Positions 1-5,144 of a stretch of 5,144 nt of DNA are shown here, one piece after another. This DNA is from Clostridia bacterium (lineage in GTDB: Bacteria > Bacillota > Clostridia > Oscillospirales > Acutalibacteraceae). Numbering within the stretch: the stretch's first letter is position 1; every line of letters begins with the position of its first letter. Below the pieces are notes generated by a model that was not told the DNA's origin, did not search any database, and saw nothing but the letters and a program-made list of their open reading frames with translations. A program made the position numbers and the translations under genes. The stretch spans positions 1 to 5,144 of the forward strand of contig JAKSQR010000114.1 of assembly GCA_024404065.1 (NCBI GenBank). The letters are read 5' to 3'.

Positions 1-2044
1 TTTCAATTACTACGAGCCTGTCAGCATTTCTGAGGGTGGCTAACCTATGGGCTATGGCAAAGGTTGTTCTGCCCTTTACAAGCCTTGCAAGTGCCTCCTG
101 TATCTGCTCCTCAGTTTCAGGGTCAAGGGCACTTGTTGCCTCATCAAGTATAAGTATTGCAGGGTTTCTTAAAACTGCCCTGGCAATGGAGATTCGCTGC
201 TTTTCACCGCCTGAAATGGTATGACCATCCTCACCTATAATGGTGTTATAACCATCTGGCATTTTCATAATAAACTGGTGGGCATTGGCCGCCTTTGCGG
301 CAGCTACAACCTCACTTGGGCTGGCACCTGGCCTTGCATAAGCAATGTTGTCATAAACGGAGCCTGTGAATAAAAAGGTTTCCTGAAATACTACGCCAAT
401 CTGACTTCTGAAATCCTGCTGACCTATATCTCTTATATCGGTGCCGCCAATTTTAATTGCGCCCATATCCACATCATAAAGACGCATAATAAGGTTTATT
501 ACTGTGCTCTTACCTGCGCCGGAGTGACCTACAAGACCTATCATTTCGCCCTGCTTTACAGTAAGATTTATATCCTTCAGCACAGGCTCATAGGCTTTGT
601 AGCCGAAGCGGACATTCTCAAATACAATATCACCATCAAGCGTTGCAGGTGCAGGCTCTTTAGCATCGGTCATATCCTGATTTTCATCCACAATTTCAAA
701 AATTTTAATAAGGCTTGTGGTAACCTCACCAAGCCTTCTGGGAAGTGATGACATCCATCTTAATGGGCCGTAAATGTAGGCTAAGAAAAGGTTAAATTCA
801 AGCAGCTCACCAATCTGAATCTGCCCGGATACAACCATTTTGCCGCCAAAGTAAAGCACTAAAAATTCGCCTATGCCCATAAAGAAGGAAAGCAGAGGGA
901 ATACTAACGCCCAAAGATGCTCATTACTTGCAGATACATCTGCAAGCTTTTTGGAAACGGCAGAGAATTTTGCAATTTCCCTTTCCTCACTGCCAAAGGT
1001 TTTTACTACCCTTATGCCTTTGACAATATCGTGAAGAATAGAATTTTCTCTTGAGCCGCAGCGCCACTGTCTTTCATACCTTACACGGATAAATGCCCAG
1101 AATTTGCTTATGGCAAAAAGTACGAATGGCACAGGCAGTAAAACAATAAGTGTAAGCACGGGGCTTATGCTTAAAAGAATAACAAGTATTACTATAAACA
1201 TTACTATTTTTTCAAGCAGATACAGGCCCTGCTCGGTAATGAAATTTTTAACTGTTTCTGTATCACGTGATACACGCTTCATAAGGTCACCTGAGGTTTT
1301 GTCCGAAAGGGATGCAACACTCATTCGCTGGACCTTATCATATACCATTATACGCAAATCATCAGAGAGCTTACCGCTGGTGCGGTTAGCAATCCGCTGG
1401 CTGATTATGCTGAAAACTCTGCTTAAAAGCTGAGTGCCACCAAGTAATATGGCAAGCTTTATAACACCCTGCACCTTTGCGTCTGCAGTAATGGTATTAT
1501 TATAAAGATAGCCATCTACAATTCGCTCATTTATAACGGGAAGCACAGAGGAAAGAATGGATGAAAGCATTACAAAAAAGCCTGCAAAAATAAGCACAGA
1601 AGCATATGGCCTGGCAATCTTTAACAGTTTTTTGAAAAGGTAGGATTTCTCTACGCAGAAAAGACATGTGCTTATACCCTTTGCATAGTGTCTGCCACAC
1701 TTGGGGCAAACCCTGAAGCCCTCTGTAAATAATTCGGTCTGCTCGCCTGTAGAAAGATAGTGGTTTATAACCTTACAAAATTCGCCTATCTGCTCTACGC
1801 AATTCATTGAGTAACGGCAGACAAAGTTACTTTCACTCATATCCTCAGGTGAATCAACTGGCACAATCTCAAGAGTGCCGCAGCCTACGTATGTGCGCAG
1901 TATAAGCTCCCTTGCGTTTTCAATTGTATTTTCAGTAAGCACTTCTCCATTGCAGATTGCTTTAACTGTGGTGCCGTCAAAAATCAACTCGCCGTCACAC
2001 ATCTGCCCATCAGGGCTTAAATCAAACTTAACTGTAAGCTGCAT
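1..2044 (-). CDS. ABC exporter half-transporter with N-terminal zinc-ribbon domain (second of the pair; 3' end cut off by window)
   Basis: The frame starts at ATG 2044 and stays open for 681 codons to the window edge without a stop. The start follows an AAGGAGGT site 6 nt upstream. Visible layout: a soluble N-terminal domain (about 1-110); a zinc-ribbon-like cluster with C113, C116, C127 and C130; six probable membrane helices near 147-171, 192-213, 272-293, 295-313, 378-402 and 413-432; then the ATPase domain from about 471. ATPase motifs: A-loop Y482, Walker A GHSGAGKST (506-514), Q-loop Q554, X-loop IIGED, signature ISGGE (610-614), Walker B ILILDE with catalytic E635, D-loop SALD, H-loop H666. 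By family this is a type IV (ABCB-like) exporter subunit in the inner membrane. Compared with its partner, roughly 50-60 C-terminal residues are missing. Ten of the eleven visible cysteines lie in the first 130 residues. It probably pairs with the upstream ABC protein as a heterodimer (inference from operon and matching layout); two homodimers are possible. Substrate unknown. Confidence 0.93.
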   Translation of the reverse strand, partial: MQLTVKFDLSPDGQMCDGELIFDGTTVKAICNGEVLTENTIENARELILRTYVGCGTLEIVPVDSPEDMSESNFVCRYSMNCVEQIGEFCKVINHYLSTGEQTELFTEGFRVCPKCGRHYAKGISTCLFCVEKSYLFKKLLKIARPYASVLIFAGFFVMLSSILSSVLPVINERIVDGYLYNNTITADAKVQGVIKLAILLGGTQLLSRVFSIISQRIANRTSGKLSDDLRIMVYDKVQRMSVASLSDKTSGDLMKRVSRDTETVKNFITEQGLYLLEKIVMFIVILVILLSISPVLTLIVLLPVPFVLFAISKFWAFIRVRYERQWRCGSRENSILHDIVKGIRVVKTFGSEEREIAKFSAVSKKLADVSASNEHLWALVFPLLSFFMGIGEFLVLYFGGKMVVSGQIQIGELLEFNLFLAYIYGPLRWMSSLPRRLGEVTTSLIKIFEIVDENQDMTDAKEPAPATLDGDIVFENVRFGYKAYEPVLKDINLTVKQGEMIGLVGHSGAGKSTVINLIMRLYDVDMGAIKIGGTDIRDIGQQDFRSQIGVVFQETFLFTGSVYDNIAYARPGASPSEVVAAAKAANAHQFIMKMPDGYNTIIGEDGHTISGGEKQRISIARAVLRNPAILILDEATSALDPETEEQIQEALARLVKGRTTFAIAHRLATLRNADRLVVIE

Positions 2045-2050
2045 CAATTC

Positions 2051-2058
2051 ACCTCCTT
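2051..2058 (-). promoter_or_regulatory. Ribosome-binding site of the second ABC gene
   Basis: The minus strand reads AAGGAGGT 6 nt before ATG 2044, an almost perfect anti-16S match and the strongest in the window. It fixes the start of the truncated gene. A TTG codon directly precedes the ATG in frame but is too close to the site to be preferred. The 34-nt spacer between the DUF1854 stop and this start contains no hairpin or promoter, so the gene is expected to be co-transcribed. Confidence 0.85.
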
Positions 2059-2078
2059 ATGAGTTAATCAGCAATATT

Positions 2079-2606
2079 TTAATACAAATACGGCTCTATC
2101 TTTCGTCTGCTCTTTGCAGGGATATTTTCAAAATCAACTATACGGTAACGGTTACCATCTACATCAATCAGGTCAAAGCCCTCACCGTGATAGCGGATAT
2201 TCCTTGAAAGATTTTTAATGGTAAAGGTCTTTTTCCTATCCCCTATTTTTACATCAAAATAGAAGTGACCAAATTTTTCGGTAATAGAAATAATCTCAGT
2301 AATAACAGGGCTGAAATAGCGCTGATTAAGCTCGTTATTTATAAGCTCTTTCTGCTCGTCACTGAATATATCAATATTTTCAATAATGCCAAGCTCTTTT
2401 TTCTCAATATCAGCTATACAGATATACTCATTGGGGTAGGTTAAAGGCATTGCCCTTGCGAGAATTACTCTGTTGTAGGTTTCCCCTTTTATCTCTGCCC
2501 CGAGAAATCCTTTTTCAGTAGCAAAAAATTTGCACTCTGAGGGTGTAATATATTCAGTTTTAAGGGTATCCGGAGATATGGTCTGCTTATTTTTCTCCTG
2601 ATTCAT
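2079..2606 (-). CDS. DUF1854 family protein, accessory to the flanking ABC half-transporters
   Basis: A 175-residue soluble protein with no signal peptide, membrane helix or cysteine cluster. It is recognised as DUF1854 from the order of its conserved stretches: an ARAMPLTYP block (50-58), an acidic IADIEKKELG strand (64-73), NELNQRYFSPVI (91-102), a strand-rich segment to about 130, and a C-terminal DVDGNRYRIVD (148-158) followed by SRRKI (166-170). The family has no established biochemical activity that I know of; members often lie beside ABC transporter genes, and in proteobacteria some are named as cyanophycin-metabolism-associated (recollection, not checked). Start choice: ATG 2606 has an AGGAGGG site 9 nt upstream; a GTG 45 nt earlier (2651) would add 15 residues but has no good site. 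The start lies 20 nt inside the upstream ABC gene, which suggests translational coupling. A cytosolic regulatory or adaptor subunit is the likeliest role (inference). Confidence 0.88.
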   Translation of the reverse strand: MNQEKNKQTISPDTLKTEYITPSECKFFATEKGFLGAEIKGETYNRVILARAMPLTYPNEYICIADIEKKELGIIENIDIFSDEQKELINNELNQRYFSPVITEIISITEKFGHFYFDVKIGDRKKTFTIKNLSRNIRYHGEGFDLIDVDGNRYRIVDFENIPAKSRRKIEPYLY

Positions 2607-4983
2607 TACTGTCACCCTCCTCTTCAAATGGATTTCTGTAGGTATCCTCACCGATACCTATTGTTTTAAGAGCCTCATTCTGAATTTCATAAAGTCGCCA
2701 GAATTCGCCCTTCATATCAATAAGCTCATTATATGTGCCGTATTCTGTTATTTTGCCCTCATCAATAACTGCAAGGTAATCTGAATCCCTTAAAGTTGAA
2801 AGCCTGTGGGCAATGGCAATGGTTGTACGCCCCTTTGTAAGAAGCGAAAGTGAATTCTGAATATTCCGCTCAGTTTCCGTATCCATTGCGGCAGTTGCCT
2901 CATCAAGTATGAGTATTTTAGGATTCTGAATAATAGTACGTGCAATGGATATACGCTGTTTCTCACCGCCTGAAAGACGCTGACCGCCTGCACCCACTCT
3001 GGTCTGGTAGGCATCAGGTAATTTCATAATAAAATCGTGGGCACATGCTGCCTTTGCTGCGGCAATAACCTCACTCATAGTAGCATCCGGCTTTGCGTAT
3101 CTTATATTATCCGCAATAGAGCCGATAAACAGATAAATATCCTGTGAAACAAGGCCTATATTTTTGCGTAAATCTGCAAGTTTAAGGTCCTTTACATCTA
3201 CACCGTCAATTTTTACACTGCCCTCTTTGGCATCGTAAATACGGGCAATAAGGTTAGCAATGGTAGTTTTGCCTGCACCTGTCTTACCTACTATGCCAAG
3301 CATATCTCCGCCTTTTACAGATAGGGTAAGCTTATTGATAATAGGCCTTGCAGGCTCATACTCAAACTCAAGCTCAGTTATATCTACATCGCCTCTGATA
3401 TTATCAAGGCCTACTGCATTTTCTTTTTCAGTTATTTCAGGCTGAGCATCACATATTTCAAACACACGCTGTGCTGAATCTGCACACCTTGCCCACCAGT
3501 TGGATATCCAGGTTAAAAAGCCAACAGGCTCCTTAAGCATTTCAAGGTAAACTACAAACGCAAGCAAACTGCCTGTGGTCATACCTCCGTCACCCTTTGC
3601 AACCATTACACCACCTGCACCGATAATAACTGTTGTAAGCAAAAGCACAAGCACCTCAAGCAGAGGGTAAAGTGTAGCCTCGGTTACATTCAGCTTAATT
3701 TCCGCATCCCTTGCGTTGTGGCTTACCTCGCTGAATTTCTCATACTCCTCGTCCTCTTTGGCAAAGGCTTTGATTATACGCTGACCATTGATATTATCAC
3801 TGAGCATAGAGCTTACCTTTGAGTGATAAACCCATACTCTGTGGTGCATTTTATGGAATAACCTGTCACCAAGCACTATTACTACGCCAAGAAGTGGTGT
3901 GGCAAGCAGCACAAAAAGTGACAGCTTTACATTCATCCTGAACATTACAATCAGCACACCTATAAGGGTGGCACAGTTTATAACAAGCCTTGGTACACCG
4001 TCTGTAAAGAACCAGTAAATATTATTTGCATCCCTCATAACTCTATCCATAAGTGAGCCGGTCTGACGGGATGAATAGAAGCTTACAGAAAGCCTCTGCA
4101 TAGCTTCAAAAATTTTAAGCTTTATGCTGTACATTACATTTTGCATAACCGTTGCTGACATATAATCCTGCACCATAGTTATGCCCATATTAAGTACCCT
4201 GATGCCTAATACAGAAAGCACAAGCACACCAACCGCCTTAATAAGCTCACCCTGCTGTGAGCCATTGGGGTTAGCAAGTATATCATCATATAAAGCACGG
4301 GTGCTGATTTGTGGCACTAAAATCTGTACTACGGAGCCTATAATCATAAAAAATATGATAAGGGCAATTTCGGGCACATGACCGCCGAAAAACTTAATAA
4401 GCCTTACTGCTGTGCCGCTTGTTTTATTGTGCTTACGGCAATAGTCCTTATCAGGTGGGCAGGGAGCTCCGCATTTTTTGCACTTACCCTCAGGTGGTGT
4501 ATCATCGTGTGGTATTTTTGCCTCGCCTGTTTCCTTCATTGAGTTGAAGGCTTTACATAAATTTTCAAACTTACCGATATTGCCGATTGAAAAATAGAGA
4601 AGGGGCTCCTGTATGCCGTCTTTGGACATAATGAAACGACCCGTTGATACATATCGCTCCGTCTGAAGCTCATCAATATCATCAACAGGTATTGCTCTTA
4701 TCTCTTCAATTGTAAAGGCGGGCTCAAGGGGATGATGCTTTTTATTAAACCATTTTTTGGTTTTAACAAGCTCCTCTGTGCCCTTTGCTATGTAAAGACC
4801 TTTTTCGTCAAAAAATATAAAGGTATCTTTATAGCATGCCTGCTCATCCATATCTCCACGGCAGGAATAAATAAGGTTATGGGTACTAAGCCCTGCAAAC
4901 TCAAGTGCCTTGCAAAGCTCAGGATGAAATTTCCAATTTTCCTCAGGGCGGTGACTGTGCCCCTCCATCGGTTTCTTACCCAT
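2587..4983 (-). CDS. ABC exporter half-transporter with N-terminal soluble domain and zinc ribbon (first of the pair)
   Basis: A complete 798-residue inner-membrane ABC exporter subunit, well above the 570-600 residues of a plain half-transporter. Layout: a soluble, strand-rich N-terminal domain (about 20-160, possibly PH-like); a zinc-ribbon-like cluster with C168, C171, C175, C182 and H185; six probable membrane helices near 205-226, 246-268, 330-348, 352-372, 438-462 and 470-490; ATPase domain from about 531. ATPase motifs: A-loop Y542, Walker A GKTGAGKTT (566-574), Q-loop Q614, signature LSGGE (670-674), Walker B ILILDE with catalytic E695, D-loop D701, H-loop H726. The X-loop reads TRVGAGG, so the usual glutamate is alanine (A665). 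The tail is acidic (EEEGDSNESGEK). The start at ATG 4983 has AGAGGT 4 nt upstream; the in-frame ATG at 4968 lacks a site. It is first in the operon and overlaps the DUF1854 gene by 20 nt. The likely partner is the second ABC protein. Substrate and direction cannot be shown, though the fold is that of exporters. Confidence 0.95.
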   Translation of the reverse strand: MGKKPMEGHSHRPEENWKFHPELCKALEFAGLSTHNLIYSCRGDMDEQACYKDTFIFFDEKGLYIAKGTEELVKTKKWFNKKHHPLEPAFTIEEIRAIPVDDIDELQTERYVSTGRFIMSKDGIQEPLLYFSIGNIGKFENLCKAFNSMKETGEAKIPHDDTPPEGKCKKCGAPCPPDKDYCRKHNKTSGTAVRLIKFFGGHVPEIALIIFFMIIGSVVQILVPQISTRALYDDILANPNGSQQGELIKAVGVLVLSVLGIRVLNMGITMVQDYMSATVMQNVMYSIKLKIFEAMQRLSVSFYSSRQTGSLMDRVMRDANNIYWFFTDGVPRLVINCATLIGVLIVMFRMNVKLSLFVLLATPLLGVVIVLGDRLFHKMHHRVWVYHSKVSSMLSDNINGQRIIKAFAKEDEEYEKFSEVSHNARDAEIKLNVTEATLYPLLEVLVLLLTTVIIGAGGVMVAKGDGGMTTGSLLAFVVYLEMLKEPVGFLTWISNWWARCADSAQRVFEICDAQPEITEKENAVGLDNIRGDVDITELEFEYEPARPIINKLTLSVKGGDMLGIVGKTGAGKTTIANLIARIYDAKEGSVKIDGVDVKDLKLADLRKNIGLVSQDIYLFIGSIADNIRYAKPDATMSEVIAAAKAACAHDFIMKLPDAYQTRVGAGGQRLSGGEKQRISIARTIIQNPKILILDEATAAMDTETERNIQNSLSLLTKGRTTIAIAHRLSTLRDSDYLAVIDEGKITEYGTYNELIDMKGEFWRLYEIQNEALKTIGIGEDTYRNPFEEEGDSNESGEK
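2615..2621 (-). promoter_or_regulatory. Ribosome-binding site of the DUF1854 gene, inside the first ABC gene
   Basis: The minus strand reads AGGAGGG, with the GGAGG core 9 nt from ATG 2606. It sits inside the last codons of the first ABC gene, in the stretch encoding its acidic EEEGD tail. It decides the start in favour of the 175-residue protein over the longer GTG-initiated form. Confidence 0.75.
2639..2660 (-). other. Hairpin in the mRNA just ahead of the DUF1854 start
   Basis: An 8-bp perfect inverted repeat, TAGGTATC and GATACCTA on the coding strand, surrounds a six-base loop GGTGAG. It lies in codons for IGIGEDTY near the end of the first ABC gene, 17 nt upstream of the DUF1854 ribosome-binding site. 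There is no U-run after it, so it does not look like a terminator. It could tune translation or RNA stability between the genes, or be chance within coding sequence. Confidence 0.45.
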
Positions 4984-4987
4984 TTTA

Positions 4988-4993
4988 ACCTCT
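4988..4993 (-). promoter_or_regulatory. Ribosome-binding site of the first ABC gene
   Basis: The minus strand reads AGAGGT 4 nt before ATG 4983. It is weaker than the sites of the two downstream genes but well enough placed to support this start over the ATG at 4968, which has only an A-rich sequence before it. Confidence 0.6.
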
Positions 4994-5009
4994 GTTATTA
5001 TAAGTTGCC

Positions 5010-5032
5010 TGTGATTATAACACTTATTTCTG
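5010..5032 (-). repeat. Promoter-proximal copy of a TGTG-TTATAA-CAC repeat, covering the -10 box
   Basis: On the plus strand this stretch contains every base of the 20-nt upstream copy (5101-5120) in the same order, with three extra bases: one A after TGTG and two Ts after ACAC. Its core, GTGATTATAACAC, is a palindrome broken by the single extra A. A protein binding here would compete with RNA polymerase at the -10 box. It may be an operator half of a pair (inference). Confidence 0.5.
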
Positions 5033-5041
5033 CTGAATCAA
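5014..5041 (-). promoter_or_regulatory. SigA-type promoter of the operon
   Basis: On the minus strand a TTGATT -35 box (5036-5041) is followed by a 16-nt spacer and a consensus TATAAT -10 box (5014-5019). The -10 box is preceded by TGT, giving an extended TGnTATAAT. The predicted transcript begins near 5007, leaving a leader of only about 24 nt, too short for a riboswitch or attenuator. No other convincing promoter lies between the genes, so all three are expected to depend on it. The -10 box lies inside a near-palindrome that recurs upstream, which suggests control by a DNA-binding protein. Confidence 0.75.
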
Positions 5042-5100
5042 GAATTATTTACCTTAAATGCAAAAGTGTTGATAAAAACAGCTATTTCATAAGTTTGCTT

Positions 5101-5120
5101 TGTGTTATAACACATTTCTG
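5101..5120 (-). repeat. Upstream copy of the repeat, with a perfect 14-bp palindrome
   Basis: The bases 5101-5114 read TGTGTTATAACACA, which is identical to its own reverse complement. The following ATTTCTG (5114-5120) also matches the promoter-proximal copy. Its centre lies about 90 bp from that copy and about 100 bp upstream of the predicted transcription start. No good -35 box is found at the right distance on the minus strand, so it is more likely a protein-binding site than a second promoter. The regulator is not identified. Confidence 0.5.
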
Positions 5121-5144
5121 AAGTAAAGACCCCTTGTGTAATCA

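Noticed and set aside
36..1433. Open frames on the plus strand (62, 74 and 109 codons)
   Set aside because: They lie entirely antisense to the second ABC gene, whose frame shows all ATPase motifs. They have no ribosome-binding sites or recognisable domains.
2079..2606. Assigning a cyanophycin role to the operon through DUF1854
   Set aside because: No cyanophycin synthetase or cyanophycinase gene is visible in the window, and the family association is from memory for other phyla.
2607..2651. A 190-residue form of the DUF1854 protein starting at GTG 2651
   Set aside because: The extra 15 residues are basic and lie in the overlap with the ABC gene; no good ribosome-binding site precedes the GTG, while ATG 2606 has a strong one.
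2587..4983. Naming the first ABC gene msbA or a specific drug exporter
   Set aside because: The ATPase and membrane domains are generic for ABCB-like exporters, and the N-terminal domain and pairing do not match those named proteins; the substrate cannot be inferred.
4997..5002. Second TATAAT on the minus strand, nearer the first ABC gene
   Set aside because: The bases 17 nt upstream read AAGTGT, a poor -35 box, and a transcript from it would begin almost at the ribosome-binding site.
4732..5121. Plus-strand open frame of 129 codons at the right end
   Set aside because: It runs antisense to the N-terminal coding region of the first ABC gene and through its promoter; its composition looks like reversed coding sequence and it has no ribosome-binding site.

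Overview
The window carries one minus-strand operon, read from right to left, that encodes what looks like a two-component ABC exporter with a small accessory protein. Transcription probably starts near 5007 from a good SigA-type promoter. The order is: (1) a 798-residue ABC half-transporter (4983 to 2587); (2) a 175-residue protein of the DUF1854 family (2606 to 2079), overlapping the first gene by 20 nt; (3) a second ABC half-transporter starting at 2044 and running off the left edge. The third reading frame was translated codon by codon and stays open for 681 codons, through Walker A, Q-loop, signature, Walker B and H-loop. Only the last stretch of its nucleotide-binding domain is missing.

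The moderately AT-rich DNA, near-consensus AGGAGG-type ribosome-binding sites, tight gene packing and TTGATT/TATAAT promoter suggest a member of the Firmicutes, most likely a gut-type clostridium. This is inference; no taxonomic marker gene is present.

Both half-transporters share an uncommon layout: about 110 to 165 residues of soluble, cysteine-containing N-terminal domain, a small zinc-ribbon-like cysteine cluster, a six-helix membrane domain, then an ATPase domain. Both ATPase domains keep the catalytic glutamate and H-loop histidine, so neither looks degenerate. The simplest model is a heterodimeric exporter whose cytosolic N-terminal domains and DUF1854 partner sense or recruit something. 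The substrate cannot be read from the sequence. DUF1854 proteins next to ABC transporters are, to my recollection, known in proteobacteria beside cyanophycin genes, but no cyanophycin gene is visible here.

Region by region: 1-2044 second ABC gene (3' truncated); 2045-2078 short spacer with a strong ribosome-binding site; 2079-2606 DUF1854 gene; 2587-4983 first ABC gene, with an 8-bp hairpin in its last codons just ahead of the DUF1854 start; 4984-5144 promoter region. The promoter region holds two related copies of a TGTGTTATAACACA palindrome, one covering the -10 box and one about 90 bp upstream, a plausible operator pair. Nothing else is recognisable in 5121-5144. No RNA gene, mobile element, CRISPR array or terminator was seen.
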